DNA of 64,000 nucleotides from Salidesulfovibrio onnuriiensis (GTDB lineage: Bacteria > Desulfobacterota > Desulfovibrionia > Desulfovibrionales > Desulfovibrionaceae), in contig NZ_CP040751.1 of NCBI RefSeq assembly GCF_008001235.1, positions 2,277,001-2,341,000 of the forward strand, given 5' to 3'. The stretch's first letter is position 1. Each line of letters opens with the position of its first letter. Both the position numbers and the translations under genes were made by a program. Below are positions 51,465 to 60,181 of the stretch, one piece after another. A model generated the notes under the pieces. It saw nothing but the letters and a program-made list of their open reading frames with translations. It did no database searches and was not told where the DNA came from.

Positions 51465-53048
51465 CTACTTGATGACCAGGTCGCCGAAGTAGGGGAAGTT
51501 CATGGTGTTGACGATGGCCTCGGTGTTCATGTTGTCCTTGGAGGCCCATGCCAGGTTCTGCCAGTGCAGCGGGATGAAGGCGGCATCGTTGTAGAGGATG
51601 CGTTCGACTTCCTGGAGCTCTGCGGAACGTTTGGCCGGGTCGGTTTCGGACTGGGAGGCGACGATGAGTTCGTCAACCTTGGCGTTGCAGTAGTTGCCCG
51701 AGTTGTACTGGCCGTAGCCGGTTTCCTTGTTCGGGCACATGGTCAGGAATTCGGAGAAGTTGGCGGAGTCCTCGGTGTCGGAGTGCCAACCGATCATCTG
51801 AATGTCTGCGACCTGTGCGTCGAACTGATCCCAGTACTGGGCCTTGGGCATGGTCTTCAGGTTGACCTTGATGTTGATCTTGGAAAGCATGCCCACAACG
51901 GCTTCGGAGATCTTTTCGTCGTTCACGTAGCGGTTGTTGGGTGCGATCATGGTGCATTCGAAGCCGTTTTCATAGCCGGCTTCCTTCATGAGCTGCTTGG
52001 CCTTTTCCAGGTCATAGCGCGGGGTCAGTTCCTCAACATAACCGGCATAGCCCTTGGGACCCTGCTGGCCGGCCGCGGTGGCAAAGCCCTTCATGATCTT
52101 CTTGACGATGCCCGGGTTGTCGACGGCGTAGACCATTGCCTGGCGAACCTTGGCGTTCTTGAATTCCTCGCGGCGGTTCTGGTTCATCTGGAAGGTGATG
52201 ATGCGTGCGCCGGGCAGGGTGGTCAGCTTCAGGCCCTTGGTGTCGCCGATGCGTTCCAGGTCGGTGGGCGGAACCGGCATGATGAAGTCGACGTCGCCGG
52301 AGAGCAGCGCGGCCACGCGGGAGGCGTCGTTCTTGATGGGAGTCAGGATGATTTCTTCCACGTTACCGGTGTTCTTGTCCCAGTAGTCCGCAAACTGGGT
52401 GAAGACCATCTTCACGCCCTGTTCGCGATGGGAAACCTGGTATTTACCGGTGCCGGACTCGTGTTCGTTGGCAAAGGAGGGACCGGATTTGACGATCTCG
52501 TCCTTGCCTTCATAGAACTTCTTGTCCAGGGGGAAAATGTAGGTGGCCATGGGCATGACCAAGCCGTAGGGCTTCTTGGTGATCAGGTCCACGGTGTGCT
52601 CGTCCACGACCTTGGCGCCTTCGAACGGCTCGAACAGGCCCTTGTAGTCGACGCTCTTCTTCAGTCGTTCCAGGGTGTAGACCACGTCTTCGGCGGTAAA
52701 CGGATTGCCGCTGTGGAACTTGACGTCCTTGCGCAGGTGGAAGCGCATGGTCACGTCGTCGATCTGTTCCCACTTTTCAGCCAGGCGAGGTTCGAATTTC
52801 ATGTCCTGGGTCCAGCGAACAAGCGGATCGAAGACCAGGTGGGAGTACTGGAGCATGCCGCCGGAAAGCTGGACATGGGGGTCCAGGGACACCGGGTCTG
52901 CGTCCATTGCCAGCTTCAGGGTCACCTTGCCGGCTTCTGCCTGCTTTGCCTCTTTCTTTTCTGCTTCGCCGCAACCGCTCAAAACCAGTGCGGAGAGGAG
53001 CATGGTTACGAGGATCAGCGGTTTGATCCCAAAACCAAAACGTTTCAT
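51465..53048 (-). CDS. peptide ABC transporter substrate-binding lipoprotein, OppA/DppA type
   Basis: 527 residues. Signal peptide with lipobox LSGC (Cys26), then the SBP_bac_5 domain: VTLKLAMDADPVSLDPHVQLSGGMLQYSHLVFDPLVRW, FHLRKDVKFHSGNPFTAEDVVYTLERL, VRQAMVYAVDNPGIV. The first gene of a five-gene operon. GGAGG Shine-Dalgarno before the ATG at 53048; the longer frame to 53204 lacks a signal peptide. The ligand may be peptides, but nickel or opine uptake is also seen in this family. Confidence 0.94.
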   Translation of the reverse strand: MKRFGFGIKPLILVTMLLSALVLSGCGEAEKKEAKQAEAGKVTLKLAMDADPVSLDPHVQLSGGMLQYSHLVFDPLVRWTQDMKFEPRLAEKWEQIDDVTMRFHLRKDVKFHSGNPFTAEDVVYTLERLKKSVDYKGLFEPFEGAKVVDEHTVDLITKKPYGLVMPMATYIFPLDKKFYEGKDEIVKSGPSFANEHESGTGKYQVSHREQGVKMVFTQFADYWDKNTGNVEEIILTPIKNDASRVAALLSGDVDFIMPVPPTDLERIGDTKGLKLTTLPGARIITFQMNQNRREEFKNAKVRQAMVYAVDNPGIVKKIMKGFATAAGQQGPKGYAGYVEELTPRYDLEKAKQLMKEAGYENGFECTMIAPNNRYVNDEKISEAVVGMLSKINIKVNLKTMPKAQYWDQFDAQVADIQMIGWHSDTEDSANFSEFLTMCPNKETGYGQYNSGNYCNAKVDELIVASQSETDPAKRSAELQEVERILYNDAAFIPLHWQNLAWASKDNMNTEAIVNTMNFPYFGDLVIK

Positions 53049-53283
53049 GAATGAACCTCCGTTATACAAGTAGTTGACATTCGCCGGAATCGGCGAACAC
53101 AATGCAACACCTCCACCCAATAACGGGAGCAGCTCACCCAATGTCACAAAAAAACGAGTTCGACACTGCGTATGACGTTCCATTTGTGATGAGGAGTCCC
53201 GCAAAGCGCATTATTTCTTACACGTAAAACATACATTTAACAACATCATCTTTAAGCCTGATCAATGGATCAAGAATTCTGAT

Positions 53284-53703
53284 ATGAAAAATAAAATAGT
53301 TATTTCAATGTGTTCAATGATGGTTTTTCTGCTTGCCGGTTGCGGAACTTTTTTCGGGGGCGCGGGTGATCTCGGCGATGCCGCCGTGTATGACCTGGAC
53401 GGCCTTTTCGATACAAAAATCGTGCTGGAGAAGGGGGACGCCTTTGCCCTGGATATGGATTATCCGGGACAGGAAGGATACGCGTTCGAAGGCGCGGTCT
53501 TCGACCCCGCTTATGTGCGTCTGGACAAGTATTTCGAAGTGAAGGACGAAGAGAACCCTGGCGAAATAGACCGGGTGCAATACCTGTTCACCGCCCTGCA
53601 GGCGGGCAGCACGGACATCTCCGTCAAGGTCTGCAAACCCTCGGATTCGTCCTACCCGGTGGAGGTCTTCAAGAGCGTCCACCTGGTCATCGAGGAAGAT
53701 TAG
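53284..53703 (+). CDS. small lipoprotein, possible chagasin-like fold
   Basis: 139 residues. Signal peptide with lipobox LAGC (Cys20). The mature part is beta-rich: GYAFEGAVFDPAYVRLDKYFEVKDEENPGEIDRVQYLFTALQAGSTDISVKVCKP. The order GYxF...(Y)LFTALQAGSTDISV is reminiscent of the chagasin (I42) protease-inhibitor family, but the NPTTGY loop is absent, so this is only a suggestion. Divergent from the peptide transporter operon. Its stop overlaps that of the convergent radical SAM gene by four bases (TTAG). Confidence 0.7.
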   Translation: MKNKIVISMCSMMVFLLAGCGTFFGGAGDLGDAAVYDLDGLFDTKIVLEKGDAFALDMDYPGQEGYAFEGAVFDPAYVRLDKYFEVKDEENPGEIDRVQYLFTALQAGSTDISVKVCKPSDSSYPVEVFKSVHLVIEED

Positions 53704-56237
53704 AACCGCTGGGCGGTCTTGGTCATGCCGAAGTCCAGCGGGCCGATGCCTTCGTTGACGATGTCCAGCAACCGCAGGGGGCTTATGTAGCCTTCCCGCC
53801 AGTCAAAGGTCACGGTCAGGGTGCGGTCGTCGATAAGGTCGATGTCCCGCACCAGCTTGCGAATATCCACCGGCTTTATCTTTCCCTTCTTGTTGGTGCG
53901 TTCGATGATCACGGAGTCGTTGGCCATGAATGCTTTCCACTGGGCCATGCGCATCCCGGCTTCCTCGGCATCCCCCGCAAACGTGATCCGGAAATCCTCT
54001 TCCACGGACTGGGGCTGTTTTTTGCCCATGTCCAGGCGGTCTGCGCGGTAGAGCCGCAGGCCCCGCGGCATTTGCGCCCCCAGCGTTTCGGCCAGTTCTT
54101 TGGGACCCCAGTCCTCGCGCAGGAAGAGGTTGAACCATTCTATCGTGCTTTCCACGCTGACGGGTAGCGCCTTGCCAAAGGACATGCGCGGCATGGGGTG
54201 GAATCCCTGGGAAAAGCTTACAGGCAGATTGGCGCGGCGCAGGGCGCGTTCAAAGACGCTCTGCAGTTCCAGTTGGCTGAGATAGGCGGCCGGTCCGGTC
54301 TTTTCGTACCAGATGCGGTAGTGCCCGCCTTTGGCGCCCAGCTCCAGCTCCTGCTTGACGAAAGGCGGCTGTTCGCCTTCCTGGTCCCGTTTCGGGAGCA
54401 CGAGCCGTTGGCGGATGTCCTTGGTCTGCTTTTGCACGAGCAGGGCGGATGTGCTTTTTTCGGATTCGCAAACCCCGCACTGACGGCAGGTGTTGTACCG
54501 GCAGTCCTTGGTGATCTTCCCGCCCAGGGCGCGTTCGCGCTCGGTGAGGAGAAACTTGCGGGTCAGGCCGCTGTTGAGATGGTCCCAGGGGAGCGGGGCG
54601 TTCATGTCCCTGCCGCCGGTGTATTCCTCGGGAGTGAGTCCGCATTCCTCCAGGGCCTCCAGATAGGGGGCCACGGCCAGTTGGTCTTTCCAACTGGAAA
54701 AAAGCGCGTCCTTTGCATAGGCCTTTTCCACCACCGGGGCCAGGCGGCGGTCGCCGCGCGAGAAGATGCCTTCCAGGAAGGTCATTTCCGGGATGTGGAA
54801 CTTGAGCTGCACCCGCTTGTGGGGGCGGAACAGGTCCTTGAGCAGGTAGATGCGGCGCTTGATTTCGTCCAGGGGGATCTGCGGTTCCCATTGGAACGGG
54901 GTGTGCGGCTTGGGCACAAAGGGCGAAACCGCTGCCGTGATCTGCAGGCGCTTGATGTGCTTGCCTACGGCGTCCCTGGCCTTGAGGCACAGGTCCAGGA
55001 TGGCCTCCAGGTCCTCGTCTGTTTCGGTGGGCAGGCCGATCATGAAATAGAGCTTCACGCTTTGCCAGCCATGGTCGAAGATGAGCCTGATGTGATCCAG
55101 CAGGCCTTCCTCGTCCACGCCCTTGTTGATGGCGTCGCGCAGTCTTTGGCTTCCCGCCTCCGGAGCCAGGGTTGCACCGGTGCGGCGGATGCTGGAAATC
55201 CGCTCCATGATGGGGGCGGACAGCGATCCCACGCGCAGGGACGGCAGGGAGATGGAAATCTGTTCCGCGGCGCACCGGTCGAAACATCGGGAGAAAAGGG
55301 TGTCCAGGGCCGAGTAGTCGCCGGTGGACAGAGACAGGAATGAGGTCTCCTCGTATCCGGTCTTCGCAAGGCCTTCCGCGAGAATGTTCTCCAATTCCTC
55401 AAGGCCGCGTTCGCGCACCGGGCGGTAGATCATGCCAGCCTGGCAGAAACGGCAGCCCCGGGTGCAGCCCCGGGCGATCTCCAGGGTCAGCCGGTCATGC
55501 ACGGCCTGGCCAAAGGAGACGAGCTGTTCAGTGGGGAAGGGGATTGTGTTGAGGTCTTCCACCACAGCCTTTTCCACGGTTTCGTATCCTTCCACCAGCG
55601 GCTTGAGTTTTTGGCCCGGCCCCTGATTCTCGAAAAAGGATGGAATGTATACGCCGGGAATATCCTTGAGGCGCAACAGCAGATCGTTGCGGGAAAGTCC
55701 TTCGGCTTTGGCCTGCTCAATCACCTCCAGCATCTGGATCTGGGTTTCTTCGCCATCGCCGATGATCATGGCGTCGAAGAACGGGGCCACGGGCTCCGCG
55801 TTGAAGCAGGCGCCGCCTCCCGCCACGATGAGCGGGTGGGATTCGTCCCGGGCCTCGCTGCGGAAGGGGATTCCCGCCAGGTCGAGCATGTACAGGATAT
55901 TGGTGTAGCAGAGTTCGTGTGTCAGGCTGAATCCGATGATGTCCAGCTCGGTCAGCGGCGTGTCGGATTCCAGGGTGGACAGCCTCACGCCGTGCTCGCG
56001 CATGATGGCGGCGGTTTCCCTGCACGGGGTGTAGACCCTTTCCGCCCAGTAGGCTTCGCGGTCGTTGATCTGCTTGAGCAGGATCTTCTGCCCCAGATAG
56101 GACATGCCGATTTCGTACATGTCCGGGAAGGCCAGCGCCATGTGCACCCGCACGGATTCCTTGTCCTTGTAGACGGCCCCCCATTCGGAGCCGATGTAGC
56201 GGGTGGGCTTGGGCAGGATGGGCAGAAGTTCTTTCAT
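53700..56237 (-). CDS. B12-binding-type radical SAM protein fused to a TIGR03936-type domain
   Basis: 845 residues. N-terminal cobalamin-binding-like Rossmann region (RVHMALAFPDMYEIGMSYLGQKILLKQINDREAYWAERVY...GGGACFNAEPVAPFFDAMIIGDGEE), then the radical SAM domain with the CxxxCxxC cluster motif at Cys258, Cys262, Cys265 (RGCTRGCRFCQAGMIYRP). A Cys-rich segment (CRYNTCRQCGVCES) precedes a C-terminal domain from about residue 640 that matches the TIGR03936/DUF2344 pattern (YRIWYEKTGPAAYLSQLELQSVFERALRRANLPVSFSQGFHPMPRMSFGKALPVSVES). This fusion is conserved, with no defined substrate; an RNA-modification role is only suspected. Confidence 0.9.
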   Translation of the reverse strand: MKELLPILPKPTRYIGSEWGAVYKDKESVRVHMALAFPDMYEIGMSYLGQKILLKQINDREAYWAERVYTPCRETAAIMREHGVRLSTLESDTPLTELDIIGFSLTHELCYTNILYMLDLAGIPFRSEARDESHPLIVAGGGACFNAEPVAPFFDAMIIGDGEETQIQMLEVIEQAKAEGLSRNDLLLRLKDIPGVYIPSFFENQGPGQKLKPLVEGYETVEKAVVEDLNTIPFPTEQLVSFGQAVHDRLTLEIARGCTRGCRFCQAGMIYRPVRERGLEELENILAEGLAKTGYEETSFLSLSTGDYSALDTLFSRCFDRCAAEQISISLPSLRVGSLSAPIMERISSIRRTGATLAPEAGSQRLRDAINKGVDEEGLLDHIRLIFDHGWQSVKLYFMIGLPTETDEDLEAILDLCLKARDAVGKHIKRLQITAAVSPFVPKPHTPFQWEPQIPLDEIKRRIYLLKDLFRPHKRVQLKFHIPEMTFLEGIFSRGDRRLAPVVEKAYAKDALFSSWKDQLAVAPYLEALEECGLTPEEYTGGRDMNAPLPWDHLNSGLTRKFLLTERERALGGKITKDCRYNTCRQCGVCESEKSTSALLVQKQTKDIRQRLVLPKRDQEGEQPPFVKQELELGAKGGHYRIWYEKTGPAAYLSQLELQSVFERALRRANLPVSFSQGFHPMPRMSFGKALPVSVESTIEWFNLFLREDWGPKELAETLGAQMPRGLRLYRADRLDMGKKQPQSVEEDFRITFAGDAEEAGMRMAQWKAFMANDSVIIERTNKKGKIKPVDIRKLVRDIDLIDDRTLTVTFDWREGYISPLRLLDIVNEGIGPLDFGMTKTAQRF

Positions 56238-56260
56238 TGCGATATACTCCGATCACGAAA

Positions 56261-56295
56261 ACGGGGTGGCCCGCAAAGAGCCACCCCGTATGCGT
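56261..56295 (-). terminator. terminator of the Sm-like gene
   Basis: ACGGGGTGGC / GCCACCCCGT stem at 56261-56289 with a nine-base loop, followed on the minus strand by TTTTC. Confidence 0.8.
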
Positions 56296-56313
56296 TGCAA
56301 CTTGGTTTGGCGG

Positions 56314-56655
56314 CTATTTCTTGAGCAGGGAGGAGAGGTCCGGGGTTCCGCCGGCCATCTTGTCCAGATCGTTCAATGCGCCGCCCGAGGACAGGGTGAT
56401 GTTGGTCGTGGCCTCAAGGTATTTGGTCTTCAGGTCTTCCGGGCATTTCTTGTATTCGAAGATCACGTGCTGCATGGCCAGTTCGCCACCCATTTCCTGG
56501 TCGAAAGGGTAGCCGTAGGGCAGAAGCATGATCTGCACGCCCTGCTGGGAGGGGACGGTTTGGATGACAGCCGGTTCTTCGATTTTGTCTTCCTTGAATT
56601 TGCCGATAACGGTTTCACCGGTGACCAGTTTCACCAGCCTGATGTCGTAGCTCAT
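56314..56655 (-). CDS. small Sm-like protein, function unknown
   Basis: 113 residues. MSYDIRLVKLVTGETVIGKFKEDKIEEPAVIQTVPSQQGVQIMLLPYGYPFDQEMGGELAMQHVIFEYKKCPEDL follows a beta-barrel pattern (LxTGExVIGK..., then LLPYG) resembling Sm/Hfq-type folds; the C-terminal 35 residues are low-complexity and probably flexible. The resemblance is by eye and may be superficial. Transcribed as a single gene, with a hairpin after it and TTGACA upstream at 56715-56710. Confidence 0.7.
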   Translation of the reverse strand: MSYDIRLVKLVTGETVIGKFKEDKIEEPAVIQTVPSQQGVQIMLLPYGYPFDQEMGGELAMQHVIFEYKKCPEDLKTKYLEATTNITLSSGGALNDLDKMAGGTPDLSSLLKK

Positions 56656-56720
56656 TATGACTCCTTCATTGTTTGGGTCGGCCTATTAAGTAGGGACTGC
56701 CCGGAACGCTGTCAAGAAGC

Positions 56721-56760
56721 ACAAACCGGCGCGTCCGAAAAACGGACGGTGCCGGTTTGT
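56721..56760 (-). terminator. hairpin after the OFA transporter gene
   Basis: ACAAACCGGC... stem of about 17 bp with one bulge, loop A-rich, 21 bases past the transporter stop. There is no U-run on either strand, so it may be a processing or weak termination signal. Confidence 0.5.
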
Positions 56761-56781
56761 TGGTGCGTGGCCGCCTCGGAA

Positions 56782-58107
56782 TTATTTACGGACCGGAGCC
56801 TTGGCCGCCACGAGCTTGCGATACAATGGCAGGAATCCGGTCCTTTCATGCTCCGCCGCAGTGGGAGCGTTTACATGCCAGGTGAACACTGCACCCAGCA
56901 GGCAGAGAACGCCGCAGGTGGTGAAGGCCAGGGGGAAGCTGCCCATGTCTCCCAGCATGCCCCCCAGGATGGGGCCGAAGATGCCGCCCACGCCATAGGA
57001 AAGAAAGACGAAGGGGTAGTTGCGTCCCACGTTCTTGCTGCCGAAAGTGTCGGCGGTGATGGTGGGGAACAGGGAGAAGTTGCCGCCGAAATTGAAGCCG
57101 ATGAAGGCTGCGCCCACATAAAGGATGAATTCGTTGGAAGCCATGGCCGGAAAGGCGATAACGCAGAAACCCTGGGTGGCGGTCATGAGGATGATTGCGG
57201 CCTTCCGGCCCATGAGGTCGCTCATGGCTCCCCAGGCAATGCGGCCAATGCCGTTGGCCAGGCTGAAGAAGACGGCCATGGCCGTTCCCGCGACGGCGCT
57301 TGCCTCGGCCGTGGAATATCCGGCGCGCTGTAGCGCCTCCATGGGGTAGAGCTTCATGAGCCCTATGGACATGAGTCCGGCCCCGGCGCTGAAGGCGAAG
57401 GTCAGGAAGATGAGTTTGAACTGGTATGTCTTGAGCATTTCCAGTCCCGAGTAGTCCGCTTCCCTTTTTTGGCCCTTTTCATCTGTTGCGGGTGTGGGTG
57501 GGGCATAGCCCTCGGGCTGCCATCCCTCGGGCGGGAAGGTCATCCACATGCCGCCCAGGATGACAAGAGCGGCAAAGGATACACCGTAAACGATGAAGGT
57601 GTTTGACAGGCCGTATGAATGGATCAGGTGGCCCCAGGAACCGGCCAGTTTGACCCAGCCCATGGCTCCGAAGCCGAAGCCGGCTACCGCCAATCCGGTG
57701 ATCATGCCTTTCTTGTCCGGGAACCAGCGCATGCCCACGGCAATGGGCACTACATAGCCCACGCCGATGCCGGTGCCGCCGATGACGCCGATGCAGAAAA
57801 GCAGGGCCGGGAAATTTGTTCCTCCGAGCAGGCCGGCCAGAACATAACCCGCTCCGAGTATCAGACCGCTGATCATGGTCAGCTTGCGGGGCCCCCAGGC
57901 CGCCAGTTTTTTTCCTGCCCAGACCATGACCACGGCAAAGCAGGCAAGGCCCACGGCAAAGACAATCTGGGTCTGCATTTTGCTCCATCCCGCAGACTTC
58001 AGGGCCGGGGTGAACACGGACCACGCATAGATGGCCCCCAGGCAGAGCTGGATGAGTACTGCTCCCAGAACCACCCACCAGCGGTTCATTACCTTGATCG
58101 TCGACAT
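56782..58107 (-). CDS. MFS transporter of the oxalate/formate antiporter (OFA) family
   Basis: 441 residues, 12 predicted membrane helices: NRWWVVLGAVLIQLCLGAIYAWSVFTPALKSAGWS, YVLAGLLGGTNFPALLFCIGVIGGTGIGVGYVVPIAVGMRWFPDKKGMITGLAVAGFGFGAM are the OFA signature. Exchanges small carboxylates (formate, oxalate, possibly pyruvate or lactate). ATG at 58107 with GAGGAGG upstream; the frame is open to 58155. Sits 142 bases downstream of the symporter pair. Confidence 0.88.
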   Translation of the reverse strand: MSTIKVMNRWWVVLGAVLIQLCLGAIYAWSVFTPALKSAGWSKMQTQIVFAVGLACFAVVMVWAGKKLAAWGPRKLTMISGLILGAGYVLAGLLGGTNFPALLFCIGVIGGTGIGVGYVVPIAVGMRWFPDKKGMITGLAVAGFGFGAMGWVKLAGSWGHLIHSYGLSNTFIVYGVSFAALVILGGMWMTFPPEGWQPEGYAPPTPATDEKGQKREADYSGLEMLKTYQFKLIFLTFAFSAGAGLMSIGLMKLYPMEALQRAGYSTAEASAVAGTAMAVFFSLANGIGRIAWGAMSDLMGRKAAIILMTATQGFCVIAFPAMASNEFILYVGAAFIGFNFGGNFSLFPTITADTFGSKNVGRNYPFVFLSYGVGGIFGPILGGMLGDMGSFPLAFTTCGVLCLLGAVFTWHVNAPTAAEHERTGFLPLYRKLVAAKAPVRK

Positions 58108-58197
58108 GGCTACCTCCTCTGTTTCATGCCAATAGCATTCGTGTTGCAATTTCAATTATTGTTTGGTTCGCGATACAGCGGGATTAGGGTGCAAGGC

Positions 58198-58227
58198 GGC
58201 GGGAATCGCCAGAGGACGATTCCCGCC
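58198..58227 (-). repeat. hairpin between the symporter and OFA genes
   Basis: GGCGGGAATCG / CGATTCCCGCC, a perfect 11-bp stem with an eight-base loop. No T-run follows on the minus strand, so it probably limits readthrough only partly. Confidence 0.55.
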
Positions 58228-58249
58228 AGTGCCTTTGTTTAAGGAGGTA

Positions 58250-59824
58250 TTATGCCTGTTCGGGGCCATGCAGGATGGCCATGACTTCTTCCGTGTCGTG
58301 CGGCAGCGCCGCCTCTCCCTTGGCTCCGTATTCCAGCTTGGAGGCCACGTAGATGGCGATGAAGGAGAGGATCATGACGAATCCTCCAGGGTTTTTGAAT
58401 CGGAGTATCTCGGGCAGGTAGGAGACGCCCAGGATCATGGCGAAGGATCCCACGATCCCCGTGATCAGCCCGGCGATGGCTCCGTTTCGGGTCATCCTGG
58501 GCCACCAGACGCCCATGACCAGCACCGGGAAGAAGGTCGAGGCGGCAATGGCGAAGGCCAGGCCGACCAGCACCGCGATCTGCATGTTCTCGGCGATGAA
58601 GCCCAGGGGAATGCCCAGCAGTCCGATGAGCACGGAGGCGATGCGGGCCACCTTGACCCTGGAGTGCTCGGGCATGTCCGGGTTGAAGACGTTGACCACC
58701 AGGTCATGACCGATGGCTCCGGCACAGGCGATGATCAGGCCCGCGACCGTGGAGAGGATGGCCGCGAAGGCCCCGGCCACCACGATGCCGAGCAGGATTT
58801 GCCCGCCGAAGTGGGACCCAGCAACGGGAACAGCCAGGTTCTTGCCGTTGGCGGCCAGCCACTTCATGAGGTGCGGGCTCACGCCCATGGTATCGCCCTG
58901 CATGTACACGTAGCGGATGACGTGTCCAACGTACGGGCTCAGGATGTAGAACATGCCGATGAGAAAGAGCACGTAGATGACGGTCCTGCGGGCGGCCTTC
59001 CCGTCCGGTGCCGTATAGAAGCGCACCAGGATGTGGGGCAGGCCCGCCGTACCGAACATGAGCGCCAGCAGCAGGGATAGGGTGTCCTTGAGGTTGGTCA
59101 GCCAGTAAGCCGGGCTGGTGTAGGCCGCGCCGTCGAATACCTTGTCGCTGCCCGGGGTGGCTCCTTTGAATTTGCTGAGGAATTCGACCACGTCCGTGTA
59201 GGTGTAGCCCTTGACCACGAAGGGTATGAAGGCCAGCAGGAACATGGCGCCGAACAGGATCCAGAACTGGACCAGCTGGTTCACGGTGGTGCCCTTCATG
59301 CCACCCACGGTGACGTAGACCGTGATGATCAGGGAAATGACCACGATGGCCGTGCCGTATTCCATGTTCAGCAGCAGCCCCATGACCTTGCCTGCGCCCA
59401 GCATCTGCGGGGCCATGTAGAAGAGCGAAACGAACAGGACGCCGATGACGCCGAGCACGCGTGCCTTTTTCGAGTGGAAGCGCTCGGACACGAAGTCCGG
59501 CACGGTGTAGCGCCCGAATTTGCGCAGGGGGCTGGCCAGGAAGAGCAGCAGGGCGATATAGCCCACGAAGAACCCCAGGGCGTAGATGATGCCGTCGAAT
59601 CCGAACAGGAATGCAACCCCGGCAACGCCCAGGAAGGATGCCGCGGAAAGGTAGTCCGAGGAAATGGCCGAGGCGTTGATGAAGGAATTGACCTTGCGTC
59701 CGGCCAGGTAATAGTCGGCGGAAGTCTTTTGCCTGCGGAACATCCAGGTGGTGACGACCGTGAAGGCCAGCATCAGCCCGATGAGCACCAGGGCGGTGAC
59801 GGGGATTTGGTAACCGGTTTCCAT
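58250..59824 (-). CDS. sodium/solute symporter, acetate-permease-like (large subunit)
   Basis: 524 residues, about 13 membrane helices, SSS family: SADYYLAGRKVNSFINASAISSDYLSAASFLGVAGVAFLFGFDG, and GTAGLPHILVRFYTAPDGKAARRTVIYV are characteristic of the ActP/VC_2705 branch. Imports a monocarboxylate such as acetate, with sodium. The one-base gap to the small subunit gene and a DUF294 gene divergent from it reproduce a widespread conserved neighbourhood. Confidence 0.93.
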   Translation of the reverse strand: METGYQIPVTALVLIGLMLAFTVVTTWMFRRQKTSADYYLAGRKVNSFINASAISSDYLSAASFLGVAGVAFLFGFDGIIYALGFFVGYIALLLFLASPLRKFGRYTVPDFVSERFHSKKARVLGVIGVLFVSLFYMAPQMLGAGKVMGLLLNMEYGTAIVVISLIITVYVTVGGMKGTTVNQLVQFWILFGAMFLLAFIPFVVKGYTYTDVVEFLSKFKGATPGSDKVFDGAAYTSPAYWLTNLKDTLSLLLALMFGTAGLPHILVRFYTAPDGKAARRTVIYVLFLIGMFYILSPYVGHVIRYVYMQGDTMGVSPHLMKWLAANGKNLAVPVAGSHFGGQILLGIVVAGAFAAILSTVAGLIIACAGAIGHDLVVNVFNPDMPEHSRVKVARIASVLIGLLGIPLGFIAENMQIAVLVGLAFAIAASTFFPVLVMGVWWPRMTRNGAIAGLITGIVGSFAMILGVSYLPEILRFKNPGGFVMILSFIAIYVASKLEYGAKGEAALPHDTEEVMAILHGPEQA

Positions 59825-60088
59825 TTAGGCACCTCCTCCGTGTTGGATTTCATCTTCCATTGCATTGGCCTTTCTCACGTACCAGATGAAGAGGATCCAG
59901 GTGATGGGGTAGATGGCGATGGCCACGAGCCAGTAGTGCAGCGGGAAATCCAGGAGGATTACCTGTGTCACCGCTTCCTTTGCCAGGTAGACGTAAAGGA
60001 AAATGCCGATGACGAAGGCGAAGTACGGAATGCCCACGCCAAGCGCCAAGCCGAGTTGCCTTTTGCGGATGGCTTCGATGTGTTCCAT
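59825..60088 (-). CDS. DUF4212 symporter small subunit
   Basis: 87 residues, two membrane helices (AWRLALGVGIPYFAFVIGIFLYVY-like region and HYWLVAIAIYPITWILFIWYV). This is the small companion of the DUF4212/TIGR03647 symporter type, followed immediately by the large subunit. Supplied with AAGGAGG upstream of the ATG at 60088. Confidence 0.9.
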   Translation of the reverse strand: MEHIEAIRKRQLGLALGVGIPYFAFVIGIFLYVYLAKEAVTQVILLDFPLHYWLVAIAIYPITWILFIWYVRKANAMEDEIQHGGGA

Positions 60089-60181
60089 GGGTTCCTCCTT
60101 GAAGGTGGTTGAGTTTGCCGCTGAAATTCTTTTACAATAGTGTTATTGAAGCTCTCATTCTCTTTCTGGTGAACGGTCAAT

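Noticed and set aside
51564-53054. 496-codon open frame opposite the binding-protein gene
   Set aside because: Antisense shadow; no recognisable family and no ribosome site.
53259-53272. TGATC-AATG-GATCA inverted repeat between the lipoprotein and peptide-transporter genes
   Set aside because: Five-base arms are too short and no regulator or promoter alignment supports an operator.
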